From assembly GCF_036946495.1 (NCBI RefSeq), contig NZ_JAQIIX010000002.1, positions 3,038,001 through 3,102,000 of the forward strand: a stretch of 64,000 bases of DNA, given 5' to 3'. The position numbers and the translations under genes are program-made. The notes under the pieces are model-generated. The model saw only the letters and a list, made by a program, of their open reading frames with translations. It did not search any database and was not told where the DNA came from. This document shows, in pieces, positions 34,872 through 43,321 of this stretch. The number at the start of each line of letters is the position of its first letter. The first letter of the stretch is position 1. The stretch comes from Mycolicibacterium neoaurum. Its GTDB lineage: Bacteria; Actinomycetota; Actinomycetes; Mycobacteriales; Mycobacteriaceae.

Positions 34872-36287
34872 TCAGTCCGAGCTGTCGGTACCACCGCCAT
34901 CGGACGTTGCCGCGGTGGTGACCACCTTGTCGGCTTGGGTTGTGGTGCCGGTCTGTTCACCGCCGCCGGTGTTGGGCTCGTTGACCTTCACGGGCTCCGG
35001 TTCGACGGATTTCGCTGTATCGGTGTCGTCATCGAACCCGATGGTCTCGCGAATGTCGGTGTCCACCTCATCGGTCAGCGACGGTCCGGGTTCGTCCGCG
35101 ATGAGGGTTGCGGTGTCCGGTTCGGTGTCGACGATCGCGATGGGGCTCTGCGGCTCGATCGGCCGCGTGTCCAGAACGGCGGTCAGCTCCCTGCGGTGGG
35201 TTGCTCCGACCGCGGCGTCCTCGGTCGTGCTCGTCGTGGATTCGTCGACGGTGACGGTCCGGCTCGCGACTCGCTCGGTGGTGTCGGTGACGGTCGGCAA
35301 TGCGGTCTGTGCGGGCGGGTTGGGCTGGGTGTTCTTGGCCCACTCGACTGTCAGCTTGTTGCCCACCGCGCCGGCGAACTTGATGATCGAGACCACGGTG
35401 TCGGAGAAACTCGCGGCGATGGCGGCCAGCACCCTGGCCGGGTTCAGGGTGGCGAAGGAGGCGAACACCTGGGTCACCGCGGTGCTGAGTTGCCGTTGTA
35501 GCGTCCGGAACTGCAAGCTCACCTCGTCGGCGACCGACGCGTCGGGCCCGAACTTCTGTCCGTTCCAGTTCACCAGCTTCCAGCCCTCTTCCGGGCTGCC
35601 TTCGATGACAACGTAATTGGTGTTCCCCAGCGGTGAGTACCGCAACAGGTCCAGCTTCTGCTCGAAGGAGAGGTTGGAGACGTTCATCATCGTCCAGAAC
35701 ATGATGGCACCGCCGTGGGAGAACACCACGGCGTTGCGGTCGCCGTTGTCGTAGATCTGCTGCAGGGAATCGTCCATCCGGGCATCGAATTCATGGCCGT
35801 TGATGGAACCGGGGATGCGCAGGTCGCGGTTGCCCTGCAGGGCCCAGGCCAGCGGGAACCGGCCGTACCCGTTGGCGGCCTCGCTCTCCGGCGTCCCTTC
35901 GAACACCCCGGCCTCGATCTCCTGGACACCGGGCAACACCTGGATCGGCAGGTGCAGATACTGCGACAGCGGAGTGGCGGTCAGTTGGGTCCGCTGCATG
36001 GTCGAGGCGTAGACGCCGTCGTAGTTGTTGATGCCGAGGTTCCCGACCACCGCCCGTGCCTGATCCTCACCGTTCTGCGTCAGCGTCGGTCCGGGGGTCG
36101 ACGTGTCGATCAGGCCGGAGGCGTTCCCGGCCGATTGGGCGTGTCGCACGAATGTCACCCGCATCAGTTCGGCCGCTGCGGGTATGGCGGCCCCGATGAG
36201 CAGGGCCGACGCGATCAGGGTGATACCGAGGAGCTTGCCGAATCGGGCCAGACACCGCCGGGCGCCTGAGAGTGGGTCTGCCAACAT
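34872..36287 (-). CDS. Exported histidine phosphatase with long Thr/acidic C-terminal tail
   Basis: 471 residues. A signal peptide or anchor spans residues 14-38 (LARFGKLLGITLIASALLIGAAIPAAA). The histidine-phosphatase (phosphoglycerate-mutase-like) domain runs about 41-240, with the catalytic RHAQSAGN (Arg48-His49), EIEAGVFEG and second histidine in VVFSHGGAIMFW. Residues about 290-471 are a low-complexity tail rich in Thr, Val, Asp and Glu, probably an extended wall-spanning or linker segment. Start at ATG 36287 with an AGGAAG site; a longer reading from 36365 lacks a site. Last of three exported proteins on this strand. Confidence 0.85.
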   Translation of the reverse strand: MLADPLSGARRCLARFGKLLGITLIASALLIGAAIPAAAELMRVTFVRHAQSAGNASGLIDTSTPGPTLTQNGEDQARAVVGNLGINNYDGVYASTMQRTQLTATPLSQYLHLPIQVLPGVQEIEAGVFEGTPESEAANGYGRFPLAWALQGNRDLRIPGSINGHEFDARMDDSLQQIYDNGDRNAVVFSHGGAIMFWTMMNVSNLSFEQKLDLLRYSPLGNTNYVVIEGSPEEGWKLVNWNGQKFGPDASVADEVSLQFRTLQRQLSTAVTQVFASFATLNPARVLAAIAASFSDTVVSIIKFAGAVGNKLTVEWAKNTQPNPPAQTALPTVTDTTERVASRTVTVDESTTSTTEDAAVGATHRRELTAVLDTRPIEPQSPIAIVDTEPDTATLIADEPGPSLTDEVDTDIRETIGFDDDTDTAKSVEPEPVKVNEPNTGGGEQTGTTTQADKVVTTAATSDGGGTDSSD

Positions 36288-36387
36288 CGAGTGCTTCTTC
36301 CTGCCGGGGGCGTGTTCAGCACACGGTGGCCCCGCCGGGCGCATCCCGACAAGGTGTGATCTCACTCACTGAGACCGACGGATCTGA

Positions 36388-36858
36388 CTACGCCAGCGTC
36401 GGCTGGATCGACACCAGCTGGTACGGCGCATCACCGTCGCCCGAGGTGAAAGACACCATGAGGGTGTCGGGCGGGAATCCGGTGGCCAGCTCGTTGAGGG
36501 TGCGCGGCAGGAACACCTTGGCTTTCGCATTGCCGTACCAGTTGGGGTCCGACGGCGAGACGTCGAGCGGACGCACCTGATCGATGGTGCTGTCCCAGGT
36601 GCGCACGGCCTCGGGGGCGTCGGTGAAGCCGGCGGACCTCAGGTATACGTCGCCCTCGCCGGTGAGGGTGATCGCGGGACCGCCTCCAACGGGGGCCCCG
36701 GTGATCGTGCCGTCTACGGCATCGGCGGTCACCGACGCCAGGCGGACGGTGCAGACGTGGTCGGACGCCGGAACGCAGAACTCCGGCAGCGGGAGCGCGT
36801 GCGCCGGAGCGGCGCTGGCCACGGCGAGGGCCGCGAGGACGGGCAGGCTGCGAAGCAT
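36388..36858 (-). CDS. Secreted protein of unknown function
   Basis: 156 residues with a signal peptide (MLRSLPVLAALAVASAAPAHA, cleavage near residue 20). The mature part has two cysteines (FCVPASDHVCTV) that may form a disulphide. The remainder looks all-beta: ADAVDGTITGAPVGGGPAITLTGEGDVYLRSAG, later NWYGNAKAKVFLPRTL. It lies between the exported SnoaL-like protein and the exported phosphatase, all on the minus strand. No family recognised. Start ATG 36858, with an in-frame GTG one codon earlier. Confidence 0.72.
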   Translation of the reverse strand: MLRSLPVLAALAVASAAPAHALPLPEFCVPASDHVCTVRLASVTADAVDGTITGAPVGGGPAITLTGEGDVYLRSAGFTDAPEAVRTWDSTIDQVRPLDVSPSDPNWYGNAKAKVFLPRTLNELATGFPPDTLMVSFTSGDGDAPYQLVSIQPTLA

Positions 36859-36892
36859 CACGAGTGGTCTATCGGCGCGACCGCCGAAGGAG

Positions 36893-37369
36893 TTACACCG
36901 GCACCCGCCGGATCAGGTCGTCGAGCGCCACCAGATCCAGGTATGCCACCACCCGCGCGATCTCGCCGCCACGCATCGTCATGGACCAGGCGTACTCGTT
37001 GACATAGGGCTTTCCGTCCAGCGCCGTGGCGGTGCCGCGCCACAACGCGACCACCTGATCGCCATCGATGATCAGATCGTGCACCGACGCCTCGATGGGA
37101 CCGGTGAGCCGGTCCAATACGGGTCGAGCACCGCGGTCGAGAAAGTCCTGTCGTGAGGTGTAGACCGATGGGTTCTGGGCCCTGGCAACGGTCCAGTGCA
37201 CATCCTCGGCCAACAGCGCGTAGAAACTCTCCGGCCCACCGACGCCGCGGCCGAAGGCGTCGCGGATCCGCTGTTCGTCACGCGATGGTGCGGCCTGTGC
37301 CGAGCCCGCGCCTGCCATCATCGAGAACAGGAGTGCCACCAGCGCAGTCGTTTTGGTGAGAACGTTCAT
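36893..37369 (-). CDS. Exported SnoaL-like protein
   Basis: 158 residues. A signal peptide (LTKTTALVALLFSMMAGAGSAQAAP, cleavage after residue 26 or so) is followed by a SnoaL/NTF2-like domain: RDEQRIRDAFGRGVGGPESFYALLAEDVHWTVAR, then DGDQVVALWRGTATALDGKPYVNEYAWSM and RVVAYLDLVALDDLI. Start at ATG 37369 places the signal peptide at the N-terminus; a longer reading to 37474 would run into the divergent promoter. Possible first gene of the exported trio. Function unknown. Confidence 0.78.
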   Translation of the reverse strand: MNVLTKTTALVALLFSMMAGAGSAQAAPSRDEQRIRDAFGRGVGGPESFYALLAEDVHWTVARAQNPSVYTSRQDFLDRGARPVLDRLTGPIEASVHDLIIDGDQVVALWRGTATALDGKPYVNEYAWSMTMRGGEIARVVAYLDLVALDDLIRRVPV

Positions 37370-37446
37370 GATGTCAACGTAGGCACGCTGAACCATGGGT
37401 GACAGGGTGTGCTGCACCCACCGAGACTCGACCGGAGCGGACGCGG

Positions 37447-37477
37447 TTGACCTCAAGTGTTGTTGAGGTTGCACACT
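37447..37477 (+). promoter_or_regulatory. SoxR/MerR-type promoter with leaderless start
   Basis: TTGACC (-35, 37447-37452) and CACACT (37472-37477) have the 19-base spacing typical of MerR-type promoters. The spacer contains ACCTCAA-gtgttg-TTGAGGT (37450-37469), which matches the SoxR box layout CCTCAA-N6-TTGAGG. The ATG at 37484 lies where transcription should start. No SoxR-like gene is adjacent. Confidence 0.75.
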
Positions 37478-37483
37478 GCTGGC

Positions 37484-37882
37484 ATGTCACTGCCCATCGC
37501 TCAGATTCGATTCGCCCGTCCCACCGACCGACTCGCCGAGGTCGAGCAGTTCTATGCCGAGCACCTCGGTCTGCCCGTGCTGTACCGGTTCGAGAATCAC
37601 GCCGGCTACGACGGCGTCATGCTGGGTCTGCCCGGCACCGATCAGCATCTGGAGTTCACCGCACACGCCGATGGAAGCCCTTGTCCCGCACCGACAACGG
37701 ACAATCTTCTGGTGCTGTACTTCCACTCCGAAGCGGAGATGTACGACATCGTGGAGCGATTGGGGGCCTACGGCCACGAACCTGTGGAGCCAGAGAACCC
37801 GTATTGGACGGGTGTGGGTGCGCTGACGTTCGCCGACCCCGACGGGTGGCGGGTGGTCCTGGTGCCGCGGCCGGTGTTCTGA
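37484..37882 (+). CDS. VOC-family (glyoxalase/bleomycin-resistance fold) protein
   Basis: 132 residues with the paired beta-alpha-beta-beta-beta modules of vicinal-oxygen-chelate proteins: IAQIRFARPTDRLAEVEQFYAEHLGLPVLYRF, GTDQHLEFTAH, and the closing GVGALTFADPDGWRVVLVP. Start ATG 37484 is the second of two in-frame candidates and sits at the presumed transcription start of a SoxR-type promoter, which would make it redox-inducible. Could be a drug-binding or thiol-dependent detoxification protein. Convergent with whiB3. Confidence 0.82.
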   Translation: MSLPIAQIRFARPTDRLAEVEQFYAEHLGLPVLYRFENHAGYDGVMLGLPGTDQHLEFTAHADGSPCPAPTTDNLLVLYFHSEAEMYDIVERLGAYGHEPVEPENPYWTGVGALTFADPDGWRVVLVPRPVF

Positions 37883-37888
37883 GCCGGC

Positions 37889-38179
37889 TCAGGCAGACCG
37901 GCGCATCCCGCGCTTGAGCAGCAACTCCCGCTCGGATTCGGAAAGGCCGCCCCAGATTCCATAGGGTTCGCCGACGGCCAGTGCGTGCGAGCGGCACTGT
38001 GCGATCACCGGGCAGGTGCGGCACAGTTCCTTGGCCCGCATCTCGCGCTGCGCGCGGGCCCGGCCGCGTTCGCCATCGGGGTGGAAGAACATCGAGGAGT
38101 CGACGCCTCGGCAGTGGCCCTTCATCTGCCAATCCCAGATGTCGGCGTTGGGTCCGGGCAGTTGCTGCGGCTGTGGCAT
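37889..38179 (-). CDS. whiB3: Redox-sensing regulator WhiB3
   Basis: 96 residues. Iron-sulphur transcription factor binding the sigma factor; in pathogens WhiB3 controls lipid synthesis in response to redox state. The N-terminus MPQPQQLPGPNADIWDWQ is diagnostic. Cluster ligands are Cys23, Cys53, Cys56 and Cys62; GIWGG at 74-78 is the signature turn; a basic C-terminus (KRGMRRSA) binds DNA. ATG 38179 has AGAGAGG upstream. In M. tuberculosis it lies next to groEL1; here 6 kb separates them. Confidence 0.96.
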   Translation of the reverse strand: MPQPQQLPGPNADIWDWQMKGHCRGVDSSMFFHPDGERGRARAQREMRAKELCRTCPVIAQCRSHALAVGEPYGIWGGLSESERELLLKRGMRRSA

Positions 38180-38567
38180 GTCAAAACCTCTCTCTTCGAA
38201 CCCATTTCGCAGACCCACGCGAGTACGTGAGTTGCGGAGTTGAACCGAGTCCGTGTCGCCGATGACTGCTCGTGAACACAAGGTAGAAGCGCGGGAGAAA
38301 AATCGTCAATAGGCGACCTCACCGCGTAAACGCATAACTGCAGGGTGCGAATTTACGTCACGTTCATCATGTTCACTTGCGGGCAATCCAAAGAGTGCTT
38401 CGCGGCCGGGTTCATCGTGCCTGGCGGCGCGGTTTTCCCTGCTCGCGTCAAATCGGCTGATTTCGCACCGCGAACCCGGTTGATCTGTTCGTAACGTGGT
38501 GACCATCAAGTGTTAACCAAGGTCGAATTGGTCACGTTTTTGCCCGCATTGATAGCGTCCGAAGGCG
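38180..38567. promoter_or_regulatory. Divergent regulatory region of whiB3 and the TPR-like gene
   Basis: A 388-base non-coding region with locally lower GC. An inverted repeat GTGACCA (38499-38505) / TGGTCAC (38529-38535) sits about 35-70 bases before the plus-strand gene. A long upstream space is typical of whiB3, which is regulated by several signals. I see no sigma-factor consensus I would trust and no small ORF. Confidence 0.5.
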
Positions 38568-39362
38568 ATGGCGACCCCGACAACCACCCCTTCCGCGCTG
38601 CTGGCGGACGCAGCCTTCGGTGCTCAACCGCAGCTCTGGCCGCTGCCACAGGCGCAGAATTCACACCAGCGATGGTTGCGCGCGGTCGCCGCCGGTGGCC
38701 AGGGCTATTACGGGATCGCCTTCGCCGAACTCGACGAGATCATCAGGCAAGGTCGCGACGAGCCGACGACCGCATTGGCCTACAGCACGCGGGCGTCCTT
38801 TCTGCGGCAGCTCGGCGGGCACCGCACGGCACGCCGGTGGGACGGTCGCGCACTGGTGTCGGCCGGGCCCGACCTGCAGGCGCGCGCCGACGCGATGGTC
38901 GGGTTGGCGGCCGATGCCCTCGGCGTCGGCAGGCTGGCAGCCTCGGCACGGCTGTTGCAGCGCGCCGCCGGTGATTCCGGCGTACCCCGACAATCCGTGC
39001 GTCGACACTGGGTATCCGCCGAGTTGGCGATGGTGAGCGCCGACGGCCCAGCTTCGATCGACCATGCCGAACGGGCGGTGCACGAGGCCGACACGCTCGG
39101 GTCGGTGCGACACCGCGCCAAATCGCAGGTGGTGCTGGCGGCCGCACTGTGTTGCACCGGTGACCTGAGCGCGGCACGACGCGTCGCCGATTCCGTCTTC
39201 GCACTCACTGCCGAGTTCGGGCTGGTCCCGCTGCATTGGGCGGTCGGTTGCCTGCTCGCCGACATCGGTAGCGCGGGCGGATCAGCCGCCGACATCGCGG
39301 CCGCGCGGGACCTGGCCGCGGAGACCATCCGAAACCGCGGCGGCGTGTGGTCGCGCCACTGA
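38568..39362 (+). CDS. Tetratricopeptide-like helical protein (Rv3415c-type)
   Basis: 264 residues, alpha-helical and alanine-rich, with TPR-like pairs: GYYGIAFAELDEIIRQGRDEPTTALAYSTRASFLRQLGGH, then DAMVGLAADALGVGRLAASARLLQRAAGD and KSQVVLAAALCCTGDLSAARRVADS. No signal peptide. Lies between whiB3 and sigD as Rv3415c does in M. tuberculosis. Probably a protein-interaction module; a role with SigD is only suggested by position. Confidence 0.8.
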   Translation: MATPTTTPSALLADAAFGAQPQLWPLPQAQNSHQRWLRAVAAGGQGYYGIAFAELDEIIRQGRDEPTTALAYSTRASFLRQLGGHRTARRWDGRALVSAGPDLQARADAMVGLAADALGVGRLAASARLLQRAAGDSGVPRQSVRRHWVSAELAMVSADGPASIDHAERAVHEADTLGSVRHRAKSQVVLAAALCCTGDLSAARRVADSVFALTAEFGLVPLHWAVGCLLADIGSAGGSAADIAAARDLAAETIRNRGGVWSRH

Positions 39363-39450
39363 ACCGTTCCACCCGCTTGCGATCGTTAATGTTTGTGTGG
39401 CGCACCCGCCCGGCTGCGTCCCATCCGTAACGCTGGAGAGATCACCCACG

Positions 39451-40029
39451 ATGACCATTTCGGGAGAACGTCTCGATGAAGTCGTCGCTGATGCTGTGGC
39501 GGGGGACAGGGACGCTCTCAGGGTGGTCTTGGAGACCATCCGCCCGATCATCGTCCGGTACTGCCGGGCCCGGATCGGGTCCGCTGAACGGAGTGGTCTG
39601 TCCGCAGACGACATTGCGCAGGAGGTGTGCTTGGCCGCCATCACGGCGTTGCCGCGTTACAGAGATCAGGGACGACCGTTCCTGGCCTTTGTGTACGGCA
39701 TTGCGGCGCACAAGCTCGCCGATGCGCACCGGGCGTCGGCGCGCAATCGCGCCGAGCCGACCGACAACGTGCCGGAGCGATTCTCCGGTGAGGCCGGGCC
39801 CGAACAGCTCGCCCTCGACGCCGACGCATCGGCTCGGATGGAGAAACTGCTGGCCATCCTGCCCGAGAAGCAGCGCGAGATCCTGATCCTGCGTGTGGTG
39901 GTCGGGATGAGCGCGGAGGAGACAGCAGAGGCGGTCGGCTCCACACCCGGTGCGGTGCGGGTCGCCCAGCACCGCGCACTGGCCAAGCTCAAAACAGAGA
40001 TTTCGGGAGGAGGGGAAGAATATGCCTGA
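39451..40029 (+). CDS. sigD: ECF RNA polymerase sigma factor SigD
   Basis: 192 residues. Region 2 (DDIAQEVCLAAITALPRYRDQGRPFLAFVYGIAAHKLADAHR, with polymerase-binding and -10 recognition) and region 4 (ILPEKQREILILRVVVGMSAEETAEAVGSTPGAVRVAQHRALAKLK) are clear, joined by a charged linker. Start ATG 39451 gives the MTISGERLDEVV N-terminus. Its last eight bases overlap the ATG of the anti-sigma gene, a common coupling that keeps regulator and factor balanced. Confidence 0.96.
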   Translation: MTISGERLDEVVADAVAGDRDALRVVLETIRPIIVRYCRARIGSAERSGLSADDIAQEVCLAAITALPRYRDQGRPFLAFVYGIAAHKLADAHRASARNRAEPTDNVPERFSGEAGPEQLALDADASARMEKLLAILPEKQREILILRVVVGMSAEETAEAVGSTPGAVRVAQHRALAKLKTEISGGGEEYA

Positions 40030-41200
40030 TTTCGGTCGCTGGACCGCCAACGGCGGTGACCCCTCGCTCAACGACATCAACCGCGCCGACCGGTTCCTGG
40101 ACGCGCTCGCCGGCGAGCAACCGGTGTATTCCACCGACCGCGGTGACGCCGAACTGGCCGCTCTGTTGTCCGGCTGGCGCGACGAGGTCCGGCAGGTGCC
40201 GATGGACCATGTCGTGTCACCGTCGCAGGCGACCGCCGCGCTGGTCGATGCCACCAACCGGCCGAGGGGCCGGAATCGCTTCGGGTTGGCCGTGGTGGGC
40301 TCCGCCGCCGCCGCGGTGCTCTGTCTCGGCGGCTTCGGCACCGCGGTGTTCGCCGCCGGCCCCGGTGACGGACTGTATGGCATCCGCACCATGATCTTCG
40401 GTGAAGAGCGCGCCACCCGCGACGATGCCGTGGTGCTGGCCGCCCAGACCGAGTTAGCGCAGGTGCAGCAGCTCGTCGACAGAGGCCAGTGGGATCAGGC
40501 CCAGGACAAGCTTGCCGCGCTGTCATCGACGGTGCAGAGCGTCGGCCCGGTCGAACAGAAGCAGGATCTGATCGAGCAGTGGAATGCCTTGACCTACAAG
40601 GTCGTTGCGCAGGACCCGGCCGCCACGCTGCCACCGCCAGGTGAGCCGATGCCGGTCCTGCCGCCGTCGCCGCTGACCCTGTTGCCGGTACCGGTGATCG
40701 AGGAGACCCTCACCGTGACGACCACTCCGGGTCCTGAGGTGCTGGCCACGACCACCACCTCCGAAACGACCACCGTGACAACCTCCGAGACCAGCCCGTC
40801 CGGTACCAGTGCCACCGAGACGAGCCCGGCCACGACGAGTCCGGTCGAGGGGAGCACGTCCGAGCCGGCCACCACCGCGGCGACGACGACTGCACCGACG
40901 ACGACTGCGCCTGCCACGACTGCTCCGACGACTACTGCCGCGACCACCAGCGCACCATCGTCGTCCTCTGCGCCGTCGACGACTGCACCAACAACGACCA
41001 CGGTGGCACCGACCACCAGCACGCGGACGACGGTTACCACCACCAGCACCACGGTGGCGCCGCCGGCGACGAGCGCCGCACCCGAGCCGCAGCAGGAGGC
41101 GCCGGCGACAACGGCACCGGCGGCCACCACGGAAGTCGAGCAGTCAACCTCGGCGGTAGTGACGACCACCACAACGGTGCCGGTCGGCGAGGGCGAATAA
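40022..41200 (+). CDS. rsdA: SigD-specific anti-sigma factor RsdA with Thr-rich tail
   Basis: 392 residues. Cytoplasmic N-terminus (1-85) with SLNDINRADRFLDALAG, which binds the sigma factor, a single membrane segment about 88-111 (FGLAVVGSAAAAVLCLGGFGTAVFAAG) and a periplasmic part. Residues about 240-390 are a Thr/Ser/Pro/Ala-rich low-complexity tail, likely a glycosylated or wall-spanning stalk. Release of SigD requires proteolysis of this membrane protein, as in the Rip/Clp pathway. Overlaps sigD by eight bases. Confidence 0.9.
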   Translation: MPDFGRWTANGGDPSLNDINRADRFLDALAGEQPVYSTDRGDAELAALLSGWRDEVRQVPMDHVVSPSQATAALVDATNRPRGRNRFGLAVVGSAAAAVLCLGGFGTAVFAAGPGDGLYGIRTMIFGEERATRDDAVVLAAQTELAQVQQLVDRGQWDQAQDKLAALSSTVQSVGPVEQKQDLIEQWNALTYKVVAQDPAATLPPPGEPMPVLPPSPLTLLPVPVIEETLTVTTTPGPEVLATTTTSETTTVTTSETSPSGTSATETSPATTSPVEGSTSEPATTAATTTAPTTTAPATTAPTTTAATTSAPSSSSAPSTTAPTTTTVAPTTSTRTTVTTTSTTVAPPATSAAPEPQQEAPATTAPAATTEVEQSTSAVVTTTTTVPVGEGE

Positions 41201-41207
41201 CCGCAGT

Positions 41208-41612
41208 TCAGCGGAAGCCGTCGGGCTCCGTCGTCGCCTCGTTCAGCGAGGCGTCGGCGTAACCGCGGCAGTAGTCCCAGGTGACGTAGGCGTCCGGCTC
41301 GGGATCGTAGGCGGGCTCGTGCGGGCGGACGGTGCCGTCGACCAACAGCTGCAGCAGGTTGGCGCGCAGCATGTCCCAATCGTGATAGTGATCCTGCTGG
41401 CAATCGTCACAGCAGACCACCAGGCCGCGAATACCCTTGTGCGCCAACAGTGCTTCGTAGACCGCCAGATCGGCGAGATCGGCTTCTACGGCGCTGCGCT
41501 CCTGCGGGTCGAGTGGAAGACCGGGCTCGATCGCATCAAGAGCCGCCGAGGGATCGGACGGGTCATCGGCGAACGGGTCAGGTGGCAGGCCCGGCGGGAG
41601 GTCATCACGCAC
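41208..41612 (-). CDS. Conserved actinobacterial protein (Rv3412-type, DUF5319)
   Basis: 134-residue acidic protein with LPPDPFADDPSDP start, a C-C-x-x-C cluster (VCCDDCQQDHYHDWDMLRANL, residues 66-86) that looks like a metal-binding site, and PYDPEPDAYVTWDYCRGY near the end. Size, position next to rsdA and guaB2, and the VCCDDCQ motif match Rv3412. Function not known. Confidence 0.85.
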   Translation of the reverse strand: MRDDLPPGLPPDPFADDPSDPSAALDAIEPGLPLDPQERSAVEADLADLAVYEALLAHKGIRGLVVCCDDCQQDHYHDWDMLRANLLQLLVDGTVRPHEPAYDPEPDAYVTWDYCRGYADASLNEATTEPDGFR

Positions 41613-41746
41613 GGATCTAGCCTACGCAGCCGCGCTGGCTTCGCGCCACCGGTTGCACGGCGTGCCGCGCCCGGGCCGAGCCTGGAGGTCATTGCCGATA
41701 GGATGGCCTCTTAGATTCACGACTGTTGCTAGTGGAGGCTCCACCC

Positions 41747-43288
41747 ATGTCGATCGCTGAAAGCAGCGTCCCGCTCGCCTTACCGGTCCCTACCGGCGGC
41801 GACGATCCGACCAAGATCGCGATGCTGGGCCTCACCTTCGATGACGTACTGCTGTTGCCGGCCGCATCCGATGTCGTGCCCGCCAACGTCGACACGTCCA
41901 GCCAGCTCACCAAGCGCATCCGGTTGCGGGTGCCGCTGGTCAGCTCGGCCATGGACACCGTCACCGAATCGCGGATGGCCATCGCGATGGCGCGGGCCGG
42001 CGGTATGGGCGTGCTGCACCGCAACCTGTCGATCGCCGAACAAGCCGGGCAGGTCGAGACCGTCAAGCGGTCCGAGGCAGGAATGGTCACCGACCCCGTG
42101 ACGTGCTCCCCGGAGAACACTCTCGCCGAGGTCGACGCCATGTGCGCCCGCTTCCGCATCTCCGGTTTGCCCGTGGTCGATTCCGCAGGTGCACTCGTCG
42201 GGATCATCACCAACCGAGACATGCGGTTCGAGGTGGACCAGTCCAAGCCGGTGTCGGAGGTGATGACCAAGGCGCCGCTGATCACCGCCCACGCCGGGGT
42301 CTCGGCCGAGGCCGCGCTGGGCCTGCTGCGCAGGCACAAGATCGAGAAGCTGCCGATCGTCGACGGCAACGGCAAGCTGACCGGACTGATCACCGTCAAG
42401 GATTTCGTCAAGACCGAGCAGTTCCCGCTCTCGACCAAGGACAGCGACGGGCGGTTGCTCGTCGGTGCGGCCGTCGGCATCGGTGACGATGCCTGGACGC
42501 GCGCCATGACGCTGGCCGACGCCGGTGTCGACGTGCTGATCGTCGACACCGCGCACGCGCACAACCGGCTGGTGCTCGACATGGTGAGCCGGCTCAAGGC
42601 CGCCGTCGGTGAGCGTGTCGACGTGGTCGGCGGCAACGTCGCGACCCGGGCCGCCGCCGCCGCGCTGTGCGATGCGGGCGCCGACGCGGTCAAGGTCGGT
42701 GTCGGCCCCGGCTCGATCTGCACGACGCGCGTCGTGGCCGGCGTCGGTGCACCCCAGATCACCGCCATTCTGGAAGCTGTCGCCGCCTGCTCCCGCAAGG
42801 GTGTGCCCGTCATCGCCGACGGTGGCCTGCAGTACTCCGGTGACATCGCCAAGGCGCTTGCCGCGGGGGCCTCCACCGCGATGCTGGGCTCGCTGCTGGC
42901 AGGCACCGCCGAGGCCCCCGGTGAGCTGATCCTGGTCAACGGCAAGCAGTTCAAGAGCTACCGCGGGATGGGCTCGCTGGGCGCCATGCAGACCCGTGGA
43001 CCGCAGAAGAGCTTCTCCAAGGACCGCTACTTCCAGGACGACGTGCTCTCCGAGGACAAGCTCGTTCCCGAGGGCATCGAGGGCCGGGTGCCGTTCCGTG
43101 GGCCGCTGTCCACGGTGATCCATCAGCTGACCGGCGGGTTGCGGGCCGCCATGGGGTACACGGGATCGGACACCATCGAGCATCTCCAGCAGGCGCAGTT
43201 CGTGCAGATCACCGCGGCGGGGCTCAAAGAGAGCCACCCGCACGACATCACGATGACTGTCGAAGCCCCGAACTACTACGCCAGATAA
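41747..43288 (+). CDS. guaB2: IMP dehydrogenase (GuaB2)
   Basis: Oxidises IMP to XMP, rate-limiting step of guanine nucleotide synthesis and the essential mycobacterial isoform. 513 residues. TIM barrel with active-site loop GVGPGSICTTRVV; Cys325 forms the thioimidate. Tandem CBS domain near residues 120-240 (EVDAMCARFRISGLPVVDSAGALVGIITNRD). Flap ending in GGLRAAMGYTGSDTIEHL and the YFQDDV segment near residue 430. ATG 41747 with GGAGG eight bases before. guaB3 follows 33 bases on. Confidence 0.98.
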   Translation: MSIAESSVPLALPVPTGGDDPTKIAMLGLTFDDVLLLPAASDVVPANVDTSSQLTKRIRLRVPLVSSAMDTVTESRMAIAMARAGGMGVLHRNLSIAEQAGQVETVKRSEAGMVTDPVTCSPENTLAEVDAMCARFRISGLPVVDSAGALVGIITNRDMRFEVDQSKPVSEVMTKAPLITAHAGVSAEAALGLLRRHKIEKLPIVDGNGKLTGLITVKDFVKTEQFPLSTKDSDGRLLVGAAVGIGDDAWTRAMTLADAGVDVLIVDTAHAHNRLVLDMVSRLKAAVGERVDVVGGNVATRAAAAALCDAGADAVKVGVGPGSICTTRVVAGVGAPQITAILEAVAACSRKGVPVIADGGLQYSGDIAKALAAGASTAMLGSLLAGTAEAPGELILVNGKQFKSYRGMGSLGAMQTRGPQKSFSKDRYFQDDVLSEDKLVPEGIEGRVPFRGPLSTVIHQLTGGLRAAMGYTGSDTIEHLQQAQFVQITAAGLKESHPHDITMTVEAPNYYAR

Positions 43289-43321
43289 GGCGCCCGATCA
43301 GGCCCGAAAGGGGCTTTCCAC

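Noticed and set aside
39427..39454. GTAACGC...CGAT pattern before sigD as an autoregulated SigD promoter
   Set aside because: The -10-like part would overlap the start codon, so transcription would begin inside the gene; I am not certain enough of the SigD consensus.
40800..41150. Repeated ACG-ACG-ACT triplets as a DNA repeat array or CRISPR
   Set aside because: They are in-frame threonine codons of the RsdA tail, with no spacers.
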